A program made the translations under genes and the position numbers. From Hyphomicrobiales bacterium (GTDB lineage: Bacteria > Pseudomonadota > Alphaproteobacteria > Rhizobiales > Xanthobacteraceae), in the NCBI GenBank assembly GCA_021732215.1, contig JAKFVL010000019.1, positions 98,877 to 162,876 on the forward strand: a DNA stretch of 64,000 bases, in the 5' to 3' direction. The notes under the pieces are model-generated. The model worked only from the letters and a program-made list of their open reading frames with translations. It made no database searches and was not told where the DNA came from. How positions within the stretch are numbered: the stretch's first letter is position 1; each line of letters begins with the position of its first letter. This document shows positions 35,793 through 43,975 of the stretch, piece after piece.

Positions 35793-37040
35793 GTGCCGGT
35801 GCCGGGTTCTGTCGATTCCAATCTGCCAAGCTCCGTTTTCACGCCCGATTCCCGCGATGCGTGGATCAGGCTTGGCATTGCTTTGCTGATCGGAGCGATC
35901 GGCAGCGTCGGGCTGTGGTCCGTGGTGGTTGTGCTTCCGGTGGTGCAGGCCGACTTTGGCGCCACCCGGGCCGATGCCTCGCTGTCCTTTACGCTTTGCA
36001 TGATCGGATTCGGCGTCGGCGCGATGGTGCTGGGCAAGCTGTCGGATCGCCGGGGGATCATCGCTGCAGTTGGCGTTGGCACGGTCATTTGCTGTCTCGG
36101 CTATGCCGCTGCTGCCGCTGCTCCGGCCCTCTATGTCTTCAATGCCGTCCATCTCGCGATCGGTTTCGGATCGGCTGCGACCTTTGCACCGCTGATGGCA
36201 GAGGCTTCCCACTGGTTCGAACGCCGCCGTGGTCTTGCGGTGACGATTGCAGCCAGCGGCAATTACGTCGGCGGTGCGATCTGGCCGACGCTCATCGAGC
36301 GGGGAATGACGGCCGTCGGCTGGCGAATGACGACGATTGCTGTCGCAGCGGCGGTGGCTATCGCCATGGCGCTCGCGCTGCTGGCCTTGTGGTCGCGGAT
36401 GCGTGGCGGCCAGGTGCGCAGTTACGCACAGGCCGCGGCGCCGCGCATCGACCTGAAACTCAGCACCAATGCGCTCACCGTGATTCTATGCCTCGCGTCG
36501 ATCTCGTGCTGCGTCGCCATGTCGATGCCGCAGGTTCACATCGTGGCTTACTGCGGCGATCTCGGCTACGGCGTCGCGCGCGGTGCGGAGATGCTATCGA
36601 TCATGCTGGGACTGGGCATCGTTAGCCGGATCGGTTCAGGCTTTCTGGCGGACAAGATCGGCGGTCTGAAGACGTTGCTGATCGGATCGATGGCGCAGGG
36701 TTTCGCACTTGTGTTCTACATTTTCTTCGATGGTCTGACGTCGCTCTATCTGATCTCGGCGATGTTCGGCCTGTTCCAGGGCGGCATCGTGCCGAGCTAT
36801 GCCATCATCGTGCGGGAATCGATGCCGGCCAGCGAAGCGGCGACACGCATCGGCATCGTGATCTTTGCGTCGATTATCGGCATGTCTTTTGGCGGCTGGG
36901 TATCCGGCTGGATCTTCGACAAGACCGGATCGTACGGAATGGCCTTCCTCAACGGCGTTGCCTGGAATGCTCTGAATATCGGGATTGCGGTGCTGTTAAT
37001 CCTGCGTGCGCGGCAGCGGATGCAACTCGCTCCTGCCTGA
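35793..37040 (+). CDS. MFS transporter (oxalate/formate antiporter-like layout)
   Basis: The 415-residue product starts at a GTG at 35793. Twelve membrane helices are visible, with the loop motif GKLSDRRGIIAAVGVG near 75 and ADKIGGLKTLLIGSM near 285 in the second half. A cytoplasmic loop (~200-220) follows helix 6. The N-terminal ~22 residues are polar. It is divergent from the exported hydrolase, and the two share a 135-bp promoter region. The substrate is not identifiable. Confidence 0.85.
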   Translation: MPVPGSVDSNLPSSVFTPDSRDAWIRLGIALLIGAIGSVGLWSVVVVLPVVQADFGATRADASLSFTLCMIGFGVGAMVLGKLSDRRGIIAAVGVGTVICCLGYAAAAAAPALYVFNAVHLAIGFGSAATFAPLMAEASHWFERRRGLAVTIAASGNYVGGAIWPTLIERGMTAVGWRMTTIAVAAAVAIAMALALLALWSRMRGGQVRSYAQAAAPRIDLKLSTNALTVILCLASISCCVAMSMPQVHIVAYCGDLGYGVARGAEMLSIMLGLGIVSRIGSGFLADKIGGLKTLLIGSMAQGFALVFYIFFDGLTSLYLISAMFGLFQGGIVPSYAIIVRESMPASEAATRIGIVIFASIIGMSFGGWVSGWIFDKTGSYGMAFLNGVAWNALNIGIAVLLILRARQRMQLAPA

Positions 37041-37128
37041 ATCTGGAAGGGGAACGATTGCCCGATTGCCGGTCATCCGAGCCCGTTGTATGGGAACGCG
37101 ATCCGCCGCGTCACAACGCGGCCGGAGA

Positions 37129-37204
37129 GGGCCTGTAGCTCAATGGTTAGAGCCGACCGCTCATAACGGTCTGGTTGCAGGTTCGAGTCCTGCCGGGCCC
37201 ACCA
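37129..37204 (+). tRNA. tRNA with anticodon CAT (Met or Ile2)
   Basis: A complete tRNA. The acceptor GGGCCTG pairs with CGGGCCC, the D arm is AGCTCAATGGTTAGAGC, the anticodon stem GACCG/CGGTC carries the loop CTCATAA, the T loop is TTCGAGT, and CCA is encoded. CAT could be elongator Met or, with lysidine, Ile. The sequence does not settle this. The accessory island begins just downstream. Confidence 0.92.
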
Positions 37205-37337
37205 CGCATTCGCCGCGAACCGCGTGTTCCCCAGAACGCCGGCACAAGCCCGCAATAAGGGCGGTTTTCTTACGCTGTGTGTTTCGGAGATTGCCTTTGG
37301 AGACTGAGATGGCCGATTTCGGCGCTTCGGTCTCCGC

Positions 37338-38984
37338 TCAAATCAATTCTGTTCCCGGCGCGGGATCGAGGCCGAGCATTTTGTGCTGAGCGGCCCAATC
37401 GGCGGGCGCATCGCGTAGGCTTGCGACGCCAACTCCACGCGGTAGTTTGCCATCGACGGCGGCTTGCACGAGAACGGGCGACAAGAACGCTAGCGATATC
37501 GTCAGATTGACCTGCCGTGCTGAGCAGCGCTCCCGCTTGGCAATCTGGCCGATGCTGGCAGTTTTGCCGCTGACGATTTCGTCAAGCCAGCATCGCCCGC
37601 GTGCGATAGCACTGACCAAAGAAGCGCGCGTTTCTGAACGGATCGGGCGACCGATTGCCGTTCCTTTGGGCTGCGATACCGGAATGATCTCACGACGCAT
37701 TTTTGATGGCCGTTTTTTCCAGGCAATACGAAGGACTTTGTTCTTGGAGCGTCGGCTTGTCGTGTGCGTTTGATCACCATCGCCAGCGTCCGAGCGAACT
37801 GTCACCAGCAACTGACCGGCATGAACATCGACGCGTTCGACGAACCGGCGCACGAACTCGCAGTCTGAGCGTTGCTCTTTGTCCTGCACTTTCTCACTAG
37901 ATGCCTTGCCGATGTGTTGTCGCAATGCTGCGACGACAAGTTTTTCGATTTGGTTCGCAGCTACGCGCTTGATGGTGCCGGCTTTATCGGGCTCGCCTTG
38001 CACAAGTGCGGATGTTGTATAGTAGCGATATCTGACGCCCTTCTTCAGTGTGTAATTGGGCGTCATCCGATTACCGCGGTCATCATAGATCAGTCCGGCC
38101 AGGATTGAATCGGAGCTGTGGCGGCTTGTCGCTTGGCTGGTCCGCTGCTGCTCCAGCTTGGCCTGGACAGCATCGAACAGGGCGCGATCGACAATCGGCG
38201 GCTGCTCGCCTCTGAAGATCTCGTCTTTGTAGACAACCTCGCCAATATAAAATCGGTTGCGTAGCAAGTAGCCGAGGGCGCCGCGTCCGAACGGAATGCC
38301 GCCGATGCTGCGGCCAGATGAGAGCGGTCTGACTCTGGTCCTGATGCGGGAGTGTCTCAAATCTGCCAGCAAGAGGTTGAGACTCTCGAGCTCCAGATAG
38401 CGGCGATAGATATGCCGCACAGTTTTGGCCTCATGCTCGACTACTGTGATGCGACGATCCTGGGCATGATAGCCGAGCGGCACCATGCCGCCGACCCACA
38501 GACCCTTGCGTTTCGACGCCCCGATCTTGTCCCGTATACGCTCCGATGTGACCTCCCGCTCGAACTGCGCAAAGGATAAGAGGACGTTGAGCGTCAATCG
38601 CCCCATCGAGGTCGTGGTGTTGAACTGCTGAGTAACCGACACGAATGAGACATCATTGGCATCGAACAGTTCGACCAGCTTGGCAAAGTCGGCAAGCGAG
38701 CGGGTCAGCCGATCGACCTTGTAGACGACGATGACATTGATCCGTCTCGCCTTGACGTCAGTCAGCAGTTGTTGAAGGGCAGGGCGGTCAGTTGATCCGC
38801 CCGAGAAGCCGCCGTCGTCATACCGAGTGCGAACAGGCATCCAGCCGGCATGGGCTTGGCTTTTGATGTACGCTGACGCTGCATCGTGTTGAGCGTCTAG
38901 CGAGTTGAATTCCTGATCGAGCCCTGCGTCGGTCGAGACCCGGGTATAGATCGCACAGCGGACCGAGTTTGCTGTCGGCTTCAT
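37338..38984 (-). CDS. Large serine recombinase
   Basis: The ATG at 38984 overlaps the DUF2924 stop by four bases (ATGA); the frame extends further upstream but only within that gene. The 548-residue product begins with a resolvase catalytic domain: AIYTRVSTD (Ser nucleophile likely in RVST), DDGGFSGGSTDRPALQQLL, VVYKVDRLTRSL and FEREVTSERIRDKI. A recombinase domain follows (GYLLRNRFYIGEVVY), but no clear CxxC zinc ribbon. Such enzymes integrate and excise mobile elements. It is the last gene of a three-gene cassette. Confidence 0.85.
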   Translation of the reverse strand: MKPTANSVRCAIYTRVSTDAGLDQEFNSLDAQHDAASAYIKSQAHAGWMPVRTRYDDGGFSGGSTDRPALQQLLTDVKARRINVIVVYKVDRLTRSLADFAKLVELFDANDVSFVSVTQQFNTTTSMGRLTLNVLLSFAQFEREVTSERIRDKIGASKRKGLWVGGMVPLGYHAQDRRITVVEHEAKTVRHIYRRYLELESLNLLLADLRHSRIRTRVRPLSSGRSIGGIPFGRGALGYLLRNRFYIGEVVYKDEIFRGEQPPIVDRALFDAVQAKLEQQRTSQATSRHSSDSILAGLIYDDRGNRMTPNYTLKKGVRYRYYTTSALVQGEPDKAGTIKRVAANQIEKLVVAALRQHIGKASSEKVQDKEQRSDCEFVRRFVERVDVHAGQLLVTVRSDAGDGDQTHTTSRRSKNKVLRIAWKKRPSKMRREIIPVSQPKGTAIGRPIRSETRASLVSAIARGRCWLDEIVSGKTASIGQIAKRERCSARQVNLTISLAFLSPVLVQAAVDGKLPRGVGVASLRDAPADWAAQHKMLGLDPAPGTELI

Positions 38985-39481
38985 GGCTCGGCGACAACCA
39001 GATCGCGTCGGGTCTTGTCCCGCAGACCGAAGAACCGGTGCCCGTTCCACTTGGTGCCGGTGACGGCAAAGGCGACTGCGGATAAGCTGTCGAAGGTTTT
39101 GCCCTGCCAGACAAATCCCTCGGCGGTGACGGTTACGCGCTGGGCGCGATCGTTCCATTCGCGCATCAGGATCGTCCCCGGCCGAAGTGCAGCGCTCTCC
39201 AGGTCGTAAGTCGACCGGACCGCCTCAACGCCGGCGTTGCCGGATCCGATCTGCGCCAGGAAGCGAGCCGTTGCTGGATTCAGATCGCCAAATACATTTG
39301 CCTGAACGCGATAGGCCACTATGGCCAATAACAAATGGCGGGGCAGGTGCGGTGGCGCGTCTTGCCGGAACAGGCTGCGCCAGCGCCTTTGCAATCCGGC
39401 TAGATCGAGATCGCCCAGTCGGGCGATCTCCTTGGCGGTCTCCATGCTGGTATTTAAGTGATTGCGATGCTGCTGCGCCAT
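38981..39481 (-). CDS. DUF2924 protein of the recombinase cassette
   Basis: The 166-residue product matches the DUF2924 pattern: LAGLQRRWRSLFRQDAPPHL, LLLAIVAYRVQANVFG, then PGTILMREWNDRAQRVTVTA, GFVWQGKTFDSLSAVAFAVT and TKWNGHRFFGL. Proteins of this family sit next to recombinases and DUF3489 proteins in alphaproteobacteria, but have no known activity. It begins 4 bp after the DUF3489 stop and overlaps the recombinase start. A later Met (METAK) is an alternative start. Confidence 0.8.
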   Translation of the reverse strand: MAQQHRNHLNTSMETAKEIARLGDLDLAGLQRRWRSLFRQDAPPHLPRHLLLAIVAYRVQANVFGDLNPATARFLAQIGSGNAGVEAVRSTYDLESAALRPGTILMREWNDRAQRVTVTAEGFVWQGKTFDSLSAVAFAVTGTKWNGHRFFGLRDKTRRDLVVAEP

Positions 39482-39485
39482 CGGA

Positions 39486-39827
39486 TCATGCGACAGTTGG
39501 TTTAGCGGACAAATGCTTCGACGTTCTAAGCTCGACGATTCTGTAAACCCTGTCCTTATCGTCCTTTCGCTCCGATACGAGATTGAGTTTGAGCTTCTTG
39601 CGGACGACGCCTGCCAAAAATCCCCGCACCGAATGCTGCTGCCAACCGGTCGCTTTCATCAACGCGGTTATCGTGGTGCCAGCAACCGATCCCAGCATTG
39701 CAATAATCTTCGAGTGTTTGGTGTTCGAAGAAGTCGGCTTAGCCAATTTGGCAGAGCTGCGTGTCGGTGTCCGGCGCGCGAGTTGCTTTCGCGCTGCGGG
39801 TTTCTGCTTCGATAAAGAGCTTGCCAT
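39486..39827 (-). CDS. DUF3489 protein of the recombinase cassette
   Basis: The start at 39827 has GAGG five bases upstream and gives 113 residues; the ATG at 39854 is also possible. A Lys/Arg/Ser/Thr-rich N-terminus is followed by a small winged-helix-like core: SKIIAMLGSVAGTTITALMK, GWQQHSVRGFLAGVVRKKL and DRVYRIVE. DUF3489 is of unknown function and looks DNA-binding, so it could regulate the cassette. First gene of DUF3489-DUF2924-recombinase. Confidence 0.72.
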   Translation of the reverse strand: MASSLSKQKPAARKQLARRTPTRSSAKLAKPTSSNTKHSKIIAMLGSVAGTTITALMKATGWQQHSVRGFLAGVVRKKLKLNLVSERKDDKDRVYRIVELRTSKHLSAKPTVA

Positions 39828-40041
39828 GAGATCCTCGAGGTTGAGCGACGCCATTCGTCGCACCACCCCAGCCCCGCCAGCCTTGCGCCGCGGGGCTCAA
39901 TCCGGCGGCAGCCTCCCGCCGAACACTCACAGCAATGCTCGAACTGCGCGTCAATGCCAGTCCTTTCCGAGCAATCTTGTTGCTCAGATCATGCCCTTGC
40001 TGCCATTCCCTGCGCGGGACCGCGGCATCTGAAAAATAGCA

Positions 40042-40073
40042 ATTTGGTGGTTCGATCCCTCCCGCCCCAGCCA
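40042..40073 (+). other. tRNA 3'-end remnant (tRNA-Gln-like), candidate attachment site
   Basis: ATTTGGTGGTTCGATCCC followed by TCCCGCCCCAGCCA reads as the T-arm and acceptor 3' end of a bacterial tRNA-Gln(TTG), including CCA. No matching 5' half (TGGGGCG...) lies upstream, so it is a fragment. It is in the same orientation as the intact tRNA at 37129. Over 32 ungapped bases the two tRNA ends agree at 24, and both continue CCACGCATT. Confidence 0.6.
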
Positions 40074-40111
40074 CGCATTTTCGGTTTCAGAGAATATTCT
40101 TTTCACCGCAC

Positions 40112-40138
40112 AAAAAAACCCGCCAACAGCGGGCTTTT
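40112..40138. terminator. Small terminator hairpin
   Basis: CCCGC (40119-40123), a five-base loop and GCGGG (40129-40133). It is followed by CTTTTC on the plus strand and by TTTTTTT on the minus strand. It could end the Shango transcript arriving from the right, or be a leftover tRNA terminator. Confidence 0.6.
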
Positions 40139-40142
40139 CTAA

Positions 40143-40439
40143 TTGCGTAAGAGTTTCCAGAGACCGGATGTCGAACTTTCCGGCCTGAAAATTCCCAAAG
40201 TCTCTGGTGTCGTCGGTGAATATTCCCGTTTTTCTGGAGACTGGTGTTGGAGACCGAAGAAGAAAACCACTGCTTGGTTTGCATGGAGTCGCAATACTCC
40301 GGAGACCAACACAGCGAGAGTGCGGGCGGCAACGCTAAGGCCAGCTTATTCAGAGAATGAAGCGGTAACTTGCTAGCAAATGAGTATTTGCTAACCAGTC
40401 ATCACATCGAAGACCGATAAGCTTTCGAGCAAAACCTTA
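40143..40439. other. Gene-free stretch downstream of the helicase gene
   Basis: About 300 bp with no credible ORF. GGAGACC-type words recur on both strands (TTGGAGACC, CTGGAGACT, CCGGAGACCAAC), and GGTCTCC/GGAGACC can pair locally. I see no recognisable gene or RNA. Confidence 0.4.
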
Positions 40440-42656
40440 TCAGCCTACGGGACGGAGAATTCGTCGCGCGACGCTCGGAACGGATTCGGGATCCAGTCTC
40501 TCTTTTGCTAGGGCCGCCTTCAAGAGCTCATCCGGAAGGAAATGATCGTACTTTTCGCGATGAAGTTTCGCAGCGTGTTCGGCGAGATCGCTTCCGGAGG
40601 GAGGTGGAGATGCTGCGATTTCCCTCAGTATGGTCGAGATGTCCGACGAGTTGCAGTTGGCGACCTCGATGATATGGCCGCTTGCACTCGCTTCGAAGCC
40701 GCGGCCCATGAGCGCCAAGGCGAAAGTGTCGAGTTTCGTCGAGCCGACCCAGGGAAAAAGTGCGCAGTCCCTTCCACTTTGCAGCGTGGCAGTCCGGTCG
40801 AGGCCGAGATCGGTGAATGCCGATCGACCCTCATTCAATAGCTCGCGCGCGACTGCATCCAGAAAGACGGGCACGTCGTTCGAGATGAGCGTCGATCGCA
40901 TGACTTCGGCGATACGATCATGCACGCCGGAGAAATCCCCTCCGAAACGCGGGGGGAGGGCGGCATTAGTCACCTTCACCTCGAGCAGCCGGGCCTTGGC
41001 GTCGATAGATAGGATTTTCCATCGGCGTCCGCTGAAAATGATGGTCTGACCCGGCGCCAACGTCTGATCGATCGGAATGGTACCGATGGTCTTGCCTTCG
41101 GCGACGACGCGGAACTCTTCCGTCGTCGTAAACACGGCGTAGAAATCGTGACCGGTCGTAACCCGTTCGCCAGTCTTGCCGAGCATCAAAGACCGGTCCG
41201 AAGCCATCTCGAGCAGCGCGGCCTCGGGGCGGGCCATCGCCTTGAGCAGTTCAGCGTAAAACGCCTGATCGATGGAACGAAACGGCCCGCGTTCGCAAAG
41301 CACCTTCCACGCGGAGGCCGGTTGCAAGGCTCCGAACTCGCAAATTATCGCAAGCGTCTGCTGCAAGAGGGTCGACAAGTGCAGGCCCGACGGGCGCGGA
41401 GGCTCGCACCATTTCTGCATGAGCAGATCGACCATGGCGACGGCCTGCACGAGATCCAGGCGCAGCTTGTCGGACGGGTGCAGTCCGCCACCGAACTCCT
41501 CCTCGGGGATGTACATCCGCAACACCGCCGGCTTGCCGGCGCGGCGGCCCGACCTTCCGAGCCGCTGCCGGAGCGACGCGACGGACCACCCCGGTCCGAC
41601 CTGGGCTACGCTTTCGACGTCGCCGATATCGATGCCGAGCTCCAGCGTCGATGTCGCGACCGCGGTCGTGGGCCTCGGGTCGTCACGAAGCCTGGATTCA
41701 ACGAGTTCGCGCTCGGACTTGGCGAGGTTTCCGTGGTGGGCGAAAAATTCGTTCGGGAGGCGTTGCGTCTCCGCCATCTCCCGCAGGCGGTCCGTGAAGA
41801 TTTCCACGTTCCGCCGCGAGCCCCCGAACAGCAGATTTCGTTTTCCTCGCAACACGCCGAACATGTGTTGAGCCATCTCAGCATCCGCGCTCGATGGTGG
41901 CGCAACCTTCTTGCCTTCTTCGATCGGCGGCCTGCGTCGGCGATAGCCGCGTACTTGGAGAAGGATGTCCTGCGATCCCTCCTGGCTTTCGATGATGTTG
42001 ACATCACCACCGGCACCTGGCCGTAGCTCTTCGGCCGCCAACGCCATGTACCCTAGCGTCGCCGAAAGACCGATCCGGTCTATGCGGTCGCGGCGGGTAG
42101 CGACTTCGACGCGGTTCAGGATGGACTGGAGTTGCCTGCCGCGCTCGGTACCGATGAAAGCATGGAGTTCGTCGATGACGAAGGCGTCCAGGCGTCCGAA
42201 AAGGTGATCGACCTGTCGGCCGCGCCGGACCAGCGTCGCCTCCAGCGATTCGGGCGTGATCAACACGATGCCGGCGGGGCGTTCGATGGCGCGCCTGCGT
42301 GCATCCGACGAAACGTCGCCGTGCCAGCGGTGGAGCGGTATTTGGCATGTCTCGAGAAGCGATTCGAGGCGCCGGAACTGATCGTTGATCAATGCCTTCA
42401 ACGGACTGACATAGACGACGGAGAATCCTTGCGGAGCGTCCGTGGTCCGCGACAGAATCCTCGATATCAACGGAAGGAACACCGCTTCCGTCTTTCCCGC
42501 CGCCGTCCTTGCGGTGAGGATCACGTCGCCTCCGTCCATCACCGCGGGGATCGCGCGCTCCTGGACGTCGCGCAATTCGGTCCAGCCTTGCGCCCACACC
42601 CAGCGTTTGACGGGTTCGGCGAGGCGGTCGAATTGCGACGAGGTCGTGGCGGTCAC
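40440..42656 (-). CDS. sngC: Shango helicase SngC (Lhr/BrxHI-like DEAD-box helicase)
   Basis: The GTG at 42656 overlaps the ATPase stop (GTGA); the longer open frame upstream is a shadow. The 738-residue SF2 helicase has a Q-type entry (WTELRDVQERAIPAVMDGGD), Walker A as TARTAAGKTEA, DELH box FVIDELHAFIG, SAT motif GLSATLG, and in the second RecA domain VATSTLELGIDIGDV and QRLGRSGRRAG. A C-terminal Lhr-like region follows (IIFSGRRWKILSID). Together with the two upstream genes it matches the Shango anti-phage set (TerB protein, ATPase, helicase). The helicase also resembles BrxHI of BREX. Confidence 0.8.
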   Translation of the reverse strand: MTATTSSQFDRLAEPVKRWVWAQGWTELRDVQERAIPAVMDGGDVILTARTAAGKTEAVFLPLISRILSRTTDAPQGFSVVYVSPLKALINDQFRRLESLLETCQIPLHRWHGDVSSDARRRAIERPAGIVLITPESLEATLVRRGRQVDHLFGRLDAFVIDELHAFIGTERGRQLQSILNRVEVATRRDRIDRIGLSATLGYMALAAEELRPGAGGDVNIIESQEGSQDILLQVRGYRRRRPPIEEGKKVAPPSSADAEMAQHMFGVLRGKRNLLFGGSRRNVEIFTDRLREMAETQRLPNEFFAHHGNLAKSERELVESRLRDDPRPTTAVATSTLELGIDIGDVESVAQVGPGWSVASLRQRLGRSGRRAGKPAVLRMYIPEEEFGGGLHPSDKLRLDLVQAVAMVDLLMQKWCEPPRPSGLHLSTLLQQTLAIICEFGALQPASAWKVLCERGPFRSIDQAFYAELLKAMARPEAALLEMASDRSLMLGKTGERVTTGHDFYAVFTTTEEFRVVAEGKTIGTIPIDQTLAPGQTIIFSGRRWKILSIDAKARLLEVKVTNAALPPRFGGDFSGVHDRIAEVMRSTLISNDVPVFLDAVARELLNEGRSAFTDLGLDRTATLQSGRDCALFPWVGSTKLDTFALALMGRGFEASASGHIIEVANCNSSDISTILREIAASPPPSGSDLAEHAAKLHREKYDHFLPDELLKAALAKERLDPESVPSVARRILRPVG

Positions 42657-43975
42657 AACTGGAGCCGGCTCAACTCGTTGTCCGAAACGTCCAGCGGCAT
42701 GCCGGGATCGATCGCATCCGCGGAAGCGCCGCGATCCTCGGCGATCTCGGCCTCGCCGATCAATGAGCGCCAGTCGGCCTTCGGATTCTGCTCGAGGATC
42801 GAGAGAAGGTCCACGAATGCCTTCACGCTGTTTCGGGGAGTCCGGAAGTAGCTGTCTCCGATGCGTTCGCGGCAATGGGTGGCGAAAGCGTCCAGCGCCT
42901 CGTCGGGGACGAGGAATTTTGCCGGATCGCCCCCGGCAAATAGCGCCCTTAGCCGCTCGAACAGGACCAGAAGTTCATCCGGCGTGAGGTTCTGGAGCCG
43001 GATAACGGGCCCCGAGTAGTCGGCGAAGCCTCCCTTCGCGAAGGTATTCTCGGCCAGCCTCGATTGAATTGCTCCGTCGGCGTAGAGTCCGCGGCGGGTG
43101 TCCAGAAGAAAATCTGGTGTTCCTCCGAGAGCGAAGCCGATGCCTTTGGCCGAGCCCTGGAGCACGTCGTTTATGATCCGAAGGATCTGATCGAAATTCA
43201 TCTTTCGGGATTGCGCGCTCTGCAATTTGTACAAGGTGACGAGTTCGTCGAGGCAGACAAAAAGTCCCGAATAGCCGGCGTGACGGACGAACCGCGCCAT
43301 GAGCTTCAGATTATCGTAGACGTTATCGTCGTCGATGATCGTCCGGACATCGAGCTCCTGCCGCGCGGCGGTCTTGTTGACGTACTCGCCCCGCAACCAT
43401 CGGAGTGCGGCGGACTGCATCTCGTCCGATCCTTCCTCATAGCCGCGCGCGTAGGCGGTGACGACCGACGCGAATTCGTATCCGCCCGCCATCTGCCTGA
43501 CGTCCTCGAGCTTCGTCCTTATCTCGTCCGCCGTAGCAACGCCTTTCACCTTTGCTTCGTCGGCGGCCTTGCCGATGAACCTTTCCAGCATGTTGCGTAA
43601 CGCGCCGCCGTCCGGCGAGGTTCGCGTCGCCGTGTTCTGCGCAAGTTCCGCATAGAGGGCGCGTGCATGACCGGTGGTCGAGTGCAGGCGCTTGTCCGGC
43701 GATAGGTCCGCCTGCATGACGACGAGATTCTTGGCCAGGGCGAGCTGTCTTACCAGGAACAGGAAGAAGGTCTTGCCGGCACCGTATTCACCTATGACGA
43801 AGCGCAGCGCGCCGCCGGCGGCCGCGACGCGATCAACGTCGGAAAGAAGAGCCTCGATCTCGCGCTTGCGGCCGACCTGGATGTGCTGAAGTCCGATTCG
43901 AGGAACGACGCCGGAGCGCAGCGCGTTGAGGATGGTTTCCCGGTCCTTCGATTTGATGACGGGTTGCTTTGTCAT
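42653..43975 (-). CDS. sngB: Shango ATPase SngB (BrxD/DUF2791-like)
   Basis: The 440-residue ATPase has an N-terminal ALRSGVVPRIGLQHIQVGR, Walker A as VIGEYGAGKTFFLF near residue 62 and Walker B in GLFVCLDELVTLYKL near 240. A sensor region reads GIGFALGGTPDFLLDTRRGLY, typical of DUF2791/BrxD ATPases. It is overlapped by four bases at each end (ATGA with sngA, GTGA with sngC), so the three proteins are made together. In Shango this ATPase acts with the TerB protein and helicase. The molecular mechanism is not known to me. Confidence 0.8.
   Translation of the reverse strand: MTKQPVIKSKDRETILNALRSGVVPRIGLQHIQVGRKREIEALLSDVDRVAAAGGALRFVIGEYGAGKTFFLFLVRQLALAKNLVVMQADLSPDKRLHSTTGHARALYAELAQNTATRTSPDGGALRNMLERFIGKAADEAKVKGVATADEIRTKLEDVRQMAGGYEFASVVTAYARGYEEGSDEMQSAALRWLRGEYVNKTAARQELDVRTIIDDDNVYDNLKLMARFVRHAGYSGLFVCLDELVTLYKLQSAQSRKMNFDQILRIINDVLQGSAKGIGFALGGTPDFLLDTRRGLYADGAIQSRLAENTFAKGGFADYSGPVIRLQNLTPDELLVLFERLRALFAGGDPAKFLVPDEALDAFATHCRERIGDSYFRTPRNSVKAFVDLLSILEQNPKADWRSLIGEAEIAEDRGASADAIDPGMPLDVSDNELSRLQL

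Noticed and set aside
35658..36212. N-terminal extension of the hydrolase frame
   Set aside because: It runs antisense through the MFS gene. The ATG at 35657 has a strong ribosome site and a signal peptide directly after it.
40042..40073. Possible tmRNA acceptor piece
   Set aside because: The sequence fits a tRNA-Gln 3' end better, and no tag-peptide region or 5' half was found nearby.
39739..40074. Minus-strand ORF beginning MAGAGGIEPP
   Set aside because: Its start is the antisense of a tRNA 3' end and the rest overlaps the DUF3489 gene on the same strand in another frame. This is a known artefact type.
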